Shown: one piece after another, positions 56,501 through 61,573 of the stretch
Layout of the letters: each line of letters begins with the position of its first letter
Position numbering within the stretch: position 1 is the first letter of the stretch
Assembly: GCA_964019425.1 (NCBI GenBank)
Contig: OZ025828.1
Span: 62,001-126,000, forward strand
Length of the DNA stretch: 64,000 bases
Direction: 5' to 3'
DNA from: Flectonema sp. DT1601
Lineage: Eukaryota > Euglenozoa > Diplonemea > Diplonemida > Diplonemidae
Made by a program: the position numbers and the translations under genes
Notes under the pieces: model-generated
Told to the model about the DNA's origin: nothing
Database searches by the model: none
Seen by the model: the letters and a program-made list of their open reading frames with translations, nothing else

Positions 56501-59266
56501 TGTGCATCCAGCGTAGGTGCTGCAAGCAGAGTTACAGGTGTGTCCAGTGTGCATTCCACTGCATCCAGCAGTGCAAACGTATCCGGTAGCACAGTCACAT
56601 TCCCATTCGTGGCTTGGCTTCTCAACACAGATTCCTCCGTTTCCAACGGCATCACAAGAGTGAAGTCCACTTGCACAAGGATGAGGAACTGGAGTTGGCA
56701 CGAGAGTTGGGTCACTGCAGCAAGTAGCGTCGTCACAAGATGCAGCAGTGTTTCCAGTGCATGCAATGGTGTCAGCTCCGCCCTTCAAGTATCCAACTGT
56801 GCATCCAGCGTAGGTGCTGCAAGCAGAGTTACAGGTGTGTCCAGTGTGCATTCCACTGCATCCAGCAGTGCAAACGTATCCAGTAGCACAGTCACATTCC
56901 CATTCGTGGCTTGGCTTCTCAACACAGATTCCTCCGTTTCCAACGGCATCACAAGAGTGAAGTCCACTTGCACAAGGATGAGGAACTGGAGTTGGCACGA
57001 GAGTTGGGTCACTGCAGCAAGTAGCGTCGTCACAAGTTGCAGCAGTGTTTCCAGTGCATGCAATAGTGTCAGCTCCACCCTTCAAGTATCCAACTGTGCA
57101 TCCAGCGTAGGTGCTGCAAGCAGAGTTACAGGTGTGTCCAGTGTGCATTCCGCTGCATCCAGCAGTGCAAACGTATCCAGTAGCACAGTCACATTCCCAT
57201 TCGTGGCTTGGCTTCTCAACACAGATTCCTCCGTTTCCAACGGCATCACAAGAGTGAAGTCCACTTGCACAAGGATGAGGAACTGGAGTTGGCACGAGAG
57301 TTGGGTCACTGCAGCAAGTAGCGTCGTCACAAGTTGCAGCAGTGTTTCCAGTGCATGCAATAGTGTCAGCTCCACCCTTCAAGTATCCAACTGTGCATCC
57401 AGCGTAGGTGCTGCAAGCAGAGTTACAGGTGTGTCCAGTGTGCATTCCACTGCATCCAGCAGTGCAAACGTATCCGGTAGCACAGTCACATTCCCATTCG
57501 TGGCTTGGCTTCTCAACACAGATTCCTCCGTTTCCAACGGCATCACAAGAGTGAAGTCCACTTGCACAAGGATGAGGAACTGGAGTTGGCACGAGAGTTG
57601 GGTCACTGCAGCAAGTAGCGTCGTCACAAGTTGCAGCAGTGTTTCCAGTGCATGCAATAGTGTCAGCTCCACCCTTCAAGTATCCAACTGTACATCCAGC
57701 GTAGGTGCTGCAAGCAGAGTTACAGGTGTGTCCAGTGTGCATTCCACTGCATCCAGCAGTGCAAACGTATCCAGTAGCACAGTCACATTCCCATTCGTGG
57801 CTTGGCTTCTCAACACAGATTCCTCCGTTTCCAACGGCATCACAAGAGTGAAGTCCACTTGCACAAGGATGAGGAACTGGAGTCGGCACGAGAGTTGGGT
57901 CACTGCAGCAAGTAGCGTCGTCACAAGTTGCAGCAGTGTTTCCAGTGCATGCAATAGTGTCAGCTCCACCCTTCAAGTATCCAACTGTACATCCAGCGTA
58001 GGTGCTGCAAGCAGAGTTACAGGTGTGTCCAGTGTGCATTCCACTGCATCCAGCAGTGCAAACGTATCCGGTAGCACAGTCACATTCCCATTCGTGGCTT
58101 GGCTTCTCAACACAGATTCCTCCGTTTCCAACGGCATCACAAGAGTGAAGTCCACTTGCACAAGGATGAGGAACTGGAGTTGGCACGAGAGTTGGGTCAC
58201 TGCAGCAAGATGCATCATTACAAGAGGAAGGATTGTTTGAAGGACAAGGAGTAGTTGTAGCAGCGCCCTTTAAGTATCCTGTCATACACGTGTGAGCGCC
58301 ACAATGAGCCATACATGTGTGAGCTGTGTGTGCACCAGAGCAACCATTAGTACACATGTATCCAGATGCGCAGTCACATTCCCATGCATTTCCTGGTTTT
58401 TCAACGCAAATACCACCTCGTCCTGTACTATCGCAAGAGTCTGTGTTACTGACGCAAGGATGTGGAGCTGGTGTTGGAACTGCTGTCACGTCATAAATAT
58501 GAACATAGTGACATGGAAGATCATTGTTGAAGTGTTGGGCAGCGCTGTCGTGAGTTTGGTAACAAATTCTGTAATCACCCGGTCTGTTGCATCTGAAGTA
58601 GAGATATTTGATACCCGTGTAGTACCTCCATGACGCAGATGGAGTACCACACCAACCAGGTCCAGTAACAACTGTTCTAAGTCTAAGAGTATATGGACTC
58701 CATCTAGAACGAGGTCTAGCTCCACTTGGGATGTCAATTCTACTAACAAAGTTTGTATTGATCTTTGCCTTCCTTGGTGGTGGTACATTGACGTTAATAC
58801 GAAGTTTGCATTGTCTCCACTTACCATCATTGTGTTCAGTTGTTGTCCACCATGTTGGGTTACCACTTCTGTAGTTGTAACCAGTACAGCCCCAGTTTAA
58901 CCACATTTGCACACGTTGATCACACCATCTGTTTCTGTTTTTGTAATTAATTCCCCAGTTGTTTGGAACCCATCGGCAGTCATTGATGTCGAAGTTGTAG
59001 TAACAATTACGACAGTCTCTTTGAGTCTCTGTGATTCGACGGGTGGCTCCACAACCGGTTGCTTCAAGTCTATATTTGTGATTGTATCCCCAACACCAAT
59101 CATCAGATCTGTAAGCCATATTCCCCTTAAAGGATCTGGTTCTAGGACCTGGTCTCCATGTCCACCAATTACCGTCTCTAATCCATCTTCTTCCGGCATA
59201 ATAATCCCAACCGAAAACACACTCAAGCGCTACCAGTAGTAGTACCACACGAAGAGCGTTCATCAT
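41537..59266 (-). CDS. Giant type I surface protein, 5,909 aa, with 45 near-identical 99-residue Cys-rich units
   Basis: One uninterrupted ORF runs from ATG 59266 to a stop at 41537. A signal peptide (residues 1-20) is followed by a Trp/Arg/Tyr-rich unique domain (about 20-255). Next come 49 Cys-rich modules: one divergent, 45 near-identical (about 350-4,820), one divergent, then a Pro-Thr stalk (about 4,910-5,180), then two more divergent modules. Each unit has 14 Cys in 99 residues: an EGF-like half (CDAVGNGGICVEKPSHEWEC, then DCATGYVC) and a second Cys-rich half ending CDDATCC, joined by a PTLVPTPVPHP linker. A Ser/Thr/Pro stretch leads to DDDDFEWWW and a membrane segment (about 5,540-5,563). 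The tail of about 345 residues is Ser-rich and has three WxPDADxP motifs. It is probably an adhesive or coat protein; only the EGF-like likeness is recognisable. Confidence 0.9.
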   Translation of the reverse strand: MMNALRVVLLLVALECVFGWDYYAGRRWIRDGNWWTWRPGPRTRSFKGNMAYRSDDWCWGYNHKYRLEATGCGATRRITETQRDCRNCYYNFDINDCRWVPNNWGINYKNRNRWCDQRVQMWLNWGCTGYNYRSGNPTWWTTTEHNDGKWRQCKLRINVNVPPPRKAKINTNFVSRIDIPSGARPRSRWSPYTLRLRTVVTGPGWCGTPSASWRYYTGIKYLYFRCNRPGDYRICYQTHDSAAQHFNNDLPCHYVHIYDVTAVPTPAPHPCVSNTDSCDSTGRGGICVEKPGNAWECDCASGYMCTNGCSGAHTAHTCMAHCGAHTCMTGYLKGAATTTPCPSNNPSSCNDASCCSDPTLVPTPVPHPCASGLHSCDAVGNGGICVEKPSHEWECDCATGYVCTAGCSGMHTGHTCNSACSTYAGCTVGYLKGGADTIACTGNTAATCDDATCCSDPTLVPTPVPHPCASGLHSCDAVGNGGICVEKPSHEWECDCATGYVCTAGCSGMHTGHTCNSACSTYAGCTVGYLKGGADTIACTGNTAATCDDATCCSDPTLVPTPVPHPCASGLHSCDAVGNGGICVEKPSHEWECDCATGYVCTAGCSGMHTGHTCNSACSTYAGCTVGYLKGGADTIACTGNTAATCDDATCCSDPTLVPTPVPHPCASGLHSCDAVGNGGICVEKPSHEWECDCATGYVCTAGCSGMHTGHTCNSACSTYAGCTVGYLKGGADTIACTGNTAATCDDATCCSDPTLVPTPVPHPCASGLHSCDAVGNGGICVEKPSHEWECDCATGYVCTAGCSGMHTGHTCNSACSTYAGCTVGYLKGGADTIACTGNTAASCDDATCCSDPTLVPTPVPHPCASGLHSCDAVGNGGICVEKPSHEWECDCATGYVCTAGCSGMHTGHTCNSACSTYAGCTVGYLKGGADTIACTGNTAATCDDATCCSDPTLVPTPVPHPCASGLHSCDAVGNGGICVEKPSHEWECDCATGYVCTAGCSGMHTGHTCNSACSTYAGCTVGYLKGGADTIACTGNTAATCDDATCCSDPTLVPTPVPHPCASGLHSCDAVGNGGICVEKPSHEWECDCATGYVCTAGCSGMHTGHTCNSACSTYAGCTVGYLKGGADTIACTGNTAATCDDATCCSDPTLVPTPVPHPCASGLHSCDAVGNGGICVEKPSHEWECDCATGYVCTAGCSGMHTGHTCNSACSTYAGCTVGYLKGGADTIACTGNTAATCDDATCCSDPTLVPTPVPHPCASGLHSCDAVGNGGICVEKPSHEWECDCATGYVCTAGCSGMHTGHTCNSACSTYAGCTVGYLKGGADTIACTGNTAATCDDATCCSDPTLVPTPVPHPCASGLHSCDAVGNGGICVEKPSHEWECDCATGYVCTAGCSGMHTGHTCNSACSTYAGCTVGYLKGGADTIACTGNTAATCDDATCCSDPTLVPTPVPHPCASGLHSCDAVGNGGICVEKPSHEWECDCATGYVCTAGCSGMHTGHTCNSACSTYAGCTVGYLKGGADTIACTGNTAATCDDATCCSDPTLVPTPVPHPCASGLHSCDAVGNGGICVEKPSHEWECDCATGYVCTAGCSGMHTGHTCNSACSTYAGCTVGYLKGGADTIACTGNTAATCDDATCCSDPTLVPTPVPHPCASGLHSCDAVGNGGICVEKPSHEWECDCATGYVCTAGCSGMHTGHTCNSACSTYAGCTVGYLKGGADTIACTGNTAATCDDATCCSDPTLVPTPVPHPCASGLHSCDAVGNGGICVEKPSHEWECDCATGYVCTAGCSGMHTGHTCNSACSTYAGCTVGYLKGGADTIACTGNTAATCDDATCCSDPTLVPTPVPHPCASGLHSCDAVGNGGICVEKPSHEWECDCATGYVCTAGCSGMHTGHTCNSACSTYAGCTVGYLKGGADTIACTGNTAATCDDATCCSDPTLVPTPVPHPCASGLHSCDAVGNGGICVEKPSHEWECDCATGYVCTAGCSGMHTGHTCNSACSTYAGCTVGYLKGGADTIACTGNTAATCDDATCCSDPTLVPTPVPHPCASGLHSCDAVGNGGICVEKPSHEWECDCATGYVCTAGCSGMHTGHTCNSACSTYAGCTVGYLKGGADTIACTGNTAATCDDATCCSDPTLVPTPVPHPCASGLHSCDAVGNGGICVEKPSHEWECDCATGYVCTAGCSGMHTGHTCNSACSTYAGCTVGYLKGGADTIACTGNTAATCDDATCCSDPTLVPTPVPHPCASGLHSCDAVGNGGICVEKPSHEWECDCATGYVCTAGCSGMHTGHTCNSACSTYAGCTVGYLKGGADTIACTGNTAATCDDATCCSDPTLVPTPVPHPCASGLHSCDAVGNGGICVEKPSHEWECDCATGYVCTAGCSGMHTGHTCNSACSTYAGCTVGYLKGGADTIACTGNTAATCDDATCCSDPTLVPTPVPHPCASGLHSCDAVGNGGICVEKPSHEWECDCATGYVCTAGCSGMHTGHTCNSACSTYAGCTVGYLKGGADTIACTGNTAATCDDATCCSDPTLVPTPVPHPCASGLHSCDAVGNGGICVEKPSHEWECDCATGYVCTAGCSGMHTGHTCNSACSTYAGCTVGYLKGGADTIACTGNTAATCDDATCCSDPTLVPTPVPHPCASGLHSCDAVGNGGICVEKPSHEWECDCATGYVCTAGCSGMHTGHTCNSACSTYAGCTVGYLKGGADTIACTGNTAATCDDATCCSDPTLVPTPVPHPCASGLHSCDAVGNGGICVEKPSHEWECDCATGYVCTAGCSGMHTGHTCNSACSTYAGCTVGYLKGGADTIACTGNTAATCDDATCCSDPTLVPTPVPHPCASGLHSCDAVGNGGICVEKPSHEWECDCATGYVCTAGCSGMHTGHTCNSACSTYAGCTVGYLKGGADTIACTGNTAATCDDATCCSDPTLVPTPVPHPCASGLHSCDAVGNGGICVEKPSHEWECDCATGYVCTAGCSGMHTGHTCNSACSTYAGCTVGYLKGGADTIACTGNTAATCDDATCCSDPTLVPTPVPHPCASGLHSCDAVGNGGICVEKPSHEWECDCATGYVCTAGCSGMHTGHTCNSACSTYAGCTVGYLKGGADTIACTGNTAATCDDATCCSDPTLVPTPVPHPCASGLHSCDAVGNGGICVEKPSHEWECDCATGYVCTAGCSGMHTGHTCNSACSTYAGCTVGYLKGGADTIACTGNTAATCDDATCCSDPTLVPTPVPHPCASGLHSCDAVGNGGICVEKPSHEWECDCATGYVCTAGCSGMHTGHTCNSACSTYAGCTVGYLKGGADTIACTGNTAATCDDATCCSDPTLVPTPVPHPCASGLHSCDAVGNGGICVEKPSHEWECDCATGYVCTAGCSGMHTGHTCNSACSTYAGCTVGYLKGGADTIACTGNTAATCDDATCCSDPTLVPTPVPHPCASGLHSCDAVGNGGICVEKPSHEWECDCATGYVCTAGCSGMHTGHTCNSACSTYAGCTVGYLKGGADTIACTGNTAATCDDATCCSDPTLVPTPVPHPCASGLHSCDAVGNGGICVEKPSHEWECDCATGYVCTAGCSGMHTGHTCNSACSTYAGCTVGYLKGGADTIACTGNTAATCDDATCCSDPTLVPTPVPHPCASGLHSCDAVGNGGICVEKPSHEWECDCATGYVCTAGCSGMHTGHTCNSACSTYAGCTVGYLKGGADTIACTGNTAATCDDATCCSDPTLVPTPVPHPCASGLHSCDAVGNGGICVEKPSHEWECDCATGYVCTAGCSGMHTGHTCNSACSTYAGCTVGYLKGGADTIACTGNTAATCDDATCCSDPTLVPTPVPHPCASGLHSCDAVGNGGICVEKPSHEWECDCATGYVCTAGCSGMHTGHTCNSACSTYAGCTVGYLKGGADTIACTGNTAATCDDATCCSDPTLVPTPVPHPCASGLHSCDAVGNGGICVEKPSHEWECDCATGYVCTAGCSGMHTGHTCNSACSTYAGCTVGYLKGGADTIACTGNTAATCDDATCCSDPTLVPTPVPHPCASGLHSCDAVGNGGICVEKPSHEWECDCATGYVCTAGCSGMHTGHTCNSACSTYAGCTVGYLKGGADTIACTGNTAATCDDATCCSDPTLVPTPVPHPCASGLHSCDAVGNGGICVEKPSHEWECDCATGYVCTAGCSGMHTGHTCNSACSTYAGCTVGYLKGGADTIACTGNTAATCDDATCCSDPTLVPTPVPHPCASGLHSCDAVGNGGICVEKPSHEWECDCATGYVCTAGCSGMHTGHTCNSACSTYAGCTVGYLKGGADTIACTGNTAATCDDATCCSDPTLVPTPVPHPCASGLHSCDAVGNGGICVEKPSHEWECDCATGYVCTAGCSGMHTGHTCNSACSTYAGCTVGYLKGGADTIACTGNTAATCDDATCCSDPTLVPTPVPHPCASGLHSCDAVGNGGICVEKPSHEWECDCATGYVCTAGCSGMHTGHTCNSACSTYAGCTVGYLKGGADTIACTGNTAATCDDATCCSDPTLVPTPVPHPCASGLHSCDAVGNGGICVEKPSHEWECDCATGFVCTAGCSGMHTGHTCNSACSTYAGCTVGYLKGGADTIACTGNTAATCDDATCCSDPTLVPTPVPHPCASGLHSCDAVGNGGICVEKPSHEWECDCATGYVCTAGCSGMHTGHTCNSACSTYAGCTVGYLKGGADTIACTGNTAATCDDATCCSDPTLVPTPVPHPCASGLHSCDAVGNGGICVEKPSHEWECDCATGYVCTAGCSGMHTGHTCNSACSTYAGCTVGYLKGGADTIACTGNTAATCDDATCCSDPTLVPTPVPHPCVGGTHSCDAVGNGGICVEKPNQEWECRCATGYVCTAGCSGMHTAHTCNVACSMYAGCSVGYLVASAETIACTGNVAASCDDATCCSDPTDIPTAIPTNVPTNIPTNIPTTVPTNVPTDVPTTVPTDMPTAEPTSIPTDMPTGVPSDVPTDVPSAVPTDMPTAVSTNIPTDMPTTVPTDIPTDMPTAVPTDMPTAVPTNIPTDMPTTVPTDIPTDVPSAVPTDMPTDVPTNIPTDMPTAVPTDIPTDMPTAVPTDMPTDVPTNIPTDMPTAVPTNIPTDMPTAVPTDMPTAVPTNIPTDMPTAVPTDMPTAVPTNIPTDAPTAVPTDVPTTAPTGVPTLVPTDVPTARPTFIPTQVPTNIPTSVPTAAPHPCAAGTHSCDAAGSGGICIEKANGLWSCECASGFACTAGCNGAHVSHKCEVACDSHTCSVGYLKGGADQIVCAAGSCDDATCCSDETTAPTPVPHPCAGGSHSCDAIGNGGICVEKPNNEWACQCASGFACTAGCSGTHVAHTCTISCSGHVCSVGYLRGTAATITCGSSGCDDTTCCSDETQVPTAVPTNVPTAVPTMIPRMIIPTSSPKVIPLPPSPPATVTPSTDSPTESPTESPNGTLSPSVSGSLSPDTSMPTTSPTDSPTESPTQSPGATLIPAGSGTVSPGSSQTTQPAVGTLQPASSGTLSPSQDTLAPSGMGTLSPDTSGSGSGLLSAADLEKDDDDFEWWWLLIAAVLLLCLLLLLFFLCRKKRSNFHSGEIEKCETLLLGEDEKALLGQNLKSSEPSGYSDLLESSSASMIDNNIKSDAGLADLYEASSPMLSDTPVPAGNSLFDASTMGSPAGASSGNRSSIGNKSNVSFNDEPLSIASPMRRAPRTPFSPGKSKSWVPDADEPNQSIDFRSEPSTGSSWIPDADQPNPGIDSSNVSTSWMPDADEPTQGNDQPVDLDKSTKSLASINSKLGSLLGNDNVSGVPKAPDSGSIAKLTTPGSSATLTRLRTMRNGGGDARRNFRDLTLSHMMPTNEDSSSKGASSKGASSPLVLSSPITPFTGGTPKITTPSVKLSSFVTPGSKATISTRRAEARKSLLESTKSPM
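43690..44530 (-). repeat. Pro-Thr stalk coding repeat (xPTxxPT)
   Basis: Short tandem DNA units of 12-36 bp encode PTDMPTAVPTNIPTDMPT-type strings. They run between the last 99-residue-type module before the stalk and the two C-terminal modules. Imperfect copies of 60-100 bp recur (for example the segments starting near 43880, 43940, 44030 and 44200). It probably forms an extended, glycosylatable stalk. Confidence 0.85.
44810..58209 (-). repeat. 297-bp tandem array, 45 copies, inside the giant gene
   Basis: The period is exactly 297 bp (99 codons) for 45 units, about 13.4 kb, with no length change in any unit. Recurrent differences occur at six sites, all third-codon positions that are silent in the gene's frame. 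Only two singletons change the protein: Tyr to Phe near 45591 and Thr to Ser near 56739. The array is flanked by clearly divergent copies at both ends. There are no spacers, so it is not a CRISPR array. Confidence 0.97.
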
Positions 59267-59586
59267 GTTAGAGCTTTACTTTGTGTGATTCTCTCTCTTT
59301 TTTTTTTTTTTTTTCAAGAAAAGTGCAATACAATATGTGTACCTTTGGTGCCGGTCCACACGTAGTATAAGATTTTCTTGTTGTGTTTTTTTTTGCTGTT
59401 AAGGAATAAAAAGAATTTTTTATAACAATTGAATGAAAAAGTCACCAAACGAAACTAACGGAAGCAGGCCGTACACGAAGACCTTCAGGTCTACTCGAGT
59501 ACATCAAAGAAAGAATGCATCCTGTAAAGGATAATTTATTTAAAGTGAAACAGTGGCAAAGTAAAAGAAAACATCCAACAACACAA

Positions 59587-59802
59587 TTAGTAAATAAAAG
59601 TGAACGAATCCTTGACGTCGCTGGTGATGATTTCTCCTTTGAAGAGACGACATGTACCTAAACCATTATCAGAGTTTGATATATAGTCAACACCACTTAC
59701 TCTTTGATTCTGTGCTCCATAAGCCATGCACAACCGTGATGATACGTCATTAATATTTCCAACTTGTTTACTCGTGAGAGCAGTGTTTGGAAACCACTTC
59801 AT
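59587..59802 (-). CDS. Small uncharacterised ORF, 71 aa
   Basis: The ORF starts at ATG 59802 and stops at 59587. TATATTTTTCTTCAG ends 19 nt upstream of the ATG, a good acceptor-like site. The product (MKWFPNTALTSKQVGNINDV at the start, ending KDSFTFIY) has balanced composition with two Cys and no low-complexity run, unlike spurious ORFs nearby. It has no signal peptide or membrane segment and no family was recognised. It lies between the giant gene's start (320 bp away) and the tandem deaminase's stop (422 bp away), same strand as both. It may be a real small gene or one exon of a larger one. Confidence 0.42.
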   Translation of the reverse strand: MKWFPNTALTSKQVGNINDVSSRLCMAYGAQNQRVSGVDYISNSDNGLGTCRLFKGEIITSDVKDSFTFIY

Positions 59803-60224
59803 GAGATGAGATGAAGAAAAACTGAAGAAAAATATATAATTTTATTTTTAAGTGTTGAATCAAGCACGCTACATGTAGTTATTTAATCTGTAGAACAAGC
59901 AACATTCACAGGTACGAAATTCACAATTGAAAAAAAATGAAATACATAATACATAGAACAGCGGTGGGTTAACGTCCGGCATACGGATCTAACTTCATTA
60001 GTTCAAAAATCCTCCTTCTACTCAAAAATCGAACAGTTTTATCAACAGGTCGAACAATAAAATTCTTTTTTTTTTTAATTTTTTCTTGTAATAACAATCA
60101 TCAAATCGAAAGAAAAAATTAAAAAATAATAATAAAAATAAAAATAAACAAATAACCATTAATAAGTAGTTTCCAAAACTTCTTTGAAACGGTAAAAGAA
60201 AGATTTTGAGTAAACAACATTTAA

Positions 60225-61172
60225 TCATGCCGAAGACGCACTCGGCAGTACAGGTTGAAGCTTAAACTTCTTCAGTTGCTCCATGCGGACGCCTCCTCTT
60301 TCAAGGAGTTTACGAGATGCCTTATATTCGGGTTTTACTATATTTTGAATATAGCAAACTCCAGCTACACCAGCTAATAGAATAAGTTCAGCACACTCAT
60401 TACAAGGTTGTAGCGTAACGAATAACTGACTTGATGTGAATGCGGAAGGATTCGAATTAAATATCGCAGCAGCTGCTGAGTGGTTACAATTATTAACATC
60501 TGGTGGAGAACATGATGAAGTACAAGAGTGCCTATGAGTTGAAAGAGATTCTGTAAGCGAACGTTTTGCAGTGTCTGATAACAACTCGTATTGGTGTTTA
60601 CTGTTTCCGAGAATCTTTCCTCTGCCGTCAATAATATATGAGCTTCCTACATCGTCTTCATTTATTGATCGTAGTTTGTTGATGGCAGTGAAGGAGATTC
60701 CTGATCTCAGTAAACTGGGATTTGTTGATCTGTTGAACGTTTTGATCTTTCTTTCTTTAAAAAGAAGTTTACTTGCCCAGAAAGTCGGTCGTCTCCAATA
60801 GCTGCAACTTTTGTGAACGACACGTGAGATGCCACATTCTGAGAGTAGTCTACTACAGACGTAACAAGGTATTCCTTCAGCAACAAGTGTTTTTCCCTTA
60901 AGAGAATCTTGTAAGACATGTGCAAAGGCTTTCACTTCAGCATGCGTAACGTAAGGGTGTTTTGTTTGCAACCAAGGTCCTTTTTTCTTCCACTGAAAAC
61001 GAGTTCCCTTTGGGAACTCATTGTATCCAATACCGGTTACTTTATTATTCAAAACAACACATGCTCCTACTTGTCGATGAGGATCTTTACTGAAACTTCT
61101 CAGATCAGCCGCTTTTTGCATAAAAAGATATTTTGCCTCAGAAATCATTTTTGCCTCTTTCTTCAGTTTCAT
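60225..61172 (-). CDS. Tandem cytidine/dCMP deaminase-like protein with degenerate second domain
   Basis: The 315-residue protein starts at ATG 61172. Domain 1 has the full zinc/catalytic signature: His77-Ala-Glu79 in PYVTHAEVKAFAH and Pro102-Cys103-x-x-Cys106 in IPCYVCSRLL, with DPHRQVGACVV and GIGYNEFPKG as in dCMP deaminases. Domain 2 (about residues 180-315) keeps Pro256-Cys257-x-x-Cys260 (LQPCNECAELILLAGVAGVC) but has His231-Ser-Ala233 where His-Ala-Glu is expected, so the proton-shuttling Glu is missing. Domain 1 is probably active and domain 2 structural or regulatory, a layout also known in CDADC1 and some APOBECs. The substrate (dCMP, cytidine or RNA/DNA cytosine) is not determined. 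The dCMP deaminase gene begins about 400 bp upstream on the same strand. A short uORF overlaps this start codon. Confidence 0.83.
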   Translation of the reverse strand: MKLKKEAKMISEAKYLFMQKAADLRSFSKDPHRQVGACVVLNNKVTGIGYNEFPKGTRFQWKKKGPWLQTKHPYVTHAEVKAFAHVLQDSLKGKTLVAEGIPCYVCSRLLSECGISRVVHKSCSYWRRPTFWASKLLFKERKIKTFNRSTNPSLLRSGISFTAINKLRSINEDDVGSSYIIDGRGKILGNSKHQYELLSDTAKRSLTESLSTHRHSCTSSCSPPDVNNCNHSAAAAIFNSNPSAFTSSQLFVTLQPCNECAELILLAGVAGVCYIQNIVKPEYKASRKLLERGGVRMEQLKKFKLQPVLPSASSA

Positions 61173-61204
61173 GAATGCCTACCCCGCTCTTCAGTTTGCA
61201 ACAT
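61169..61204 (-). promoter_or_regulatory. Upstream ORF overlapping the tandem-deaminase start (ATGA)
   Basis: ATG at 61204 opens an 11-codon reading frame that stops with TGA at 61171-61169. That TGA overlaps the main ATG at 61172-61170 as ATGA. Both lie downstream of ACCTTATTACAG (acceptor G at 61216), so both would be in the same mRNA if that site is used. This arrangement could reduce or couple translation of the deaminase. Confidence 0.45.
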
Positions 61205-61573
61205 CGATTGATTGCCTGTAATAAGGTAATTATGATAGCTGATTGAAAACTTCAGTTTGTCGATTTTGATTAAATAATAAAATCTATTTAAATACTATGG
61301 TTTTGTCTGTATTTCTTTCTTTTTCTTTTTCGTTTTTTTTTTTTTTTTTAGAAAAATGAAAAAAAGAAAAAAAAAATTATTGTGCCCCCCCTAGCTTAAA
61401 CCATAAATTTTCAGCACCGAGTCATGCTGCCAAGTATTTCAAAAAAAACGGGGGCTAACAAAGCTGACTAGTGCATCGTCTATAAGCAGAGTCTTTCCTA
61501 CACACACTACATAATAAGGTCATATAATACTGAACTATCATTTTTTTTTAATTAAAAATGTGATTTTTTTCAG

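Noticed and set aside
44810-58209. CRISPR-like or satellite array
   Set aside because: Units are contiguous without spacers and keep an exact 99-codon reading frame, so it is coding.
44569-58218. Dozens of 81-105-residue minus-strand ORFs recurring every 297 bp
   Set aside because: They are the alternate frame of each repeat unit of the giant gene, closed once per unit; not separate genes.
43733-58240. 4,835-codon plus-strand ORF
   Set aside because: It is the antisense of the tandem array. Sense-silent variants change its residues freely, and it has no start context, signal or recognisable domain.
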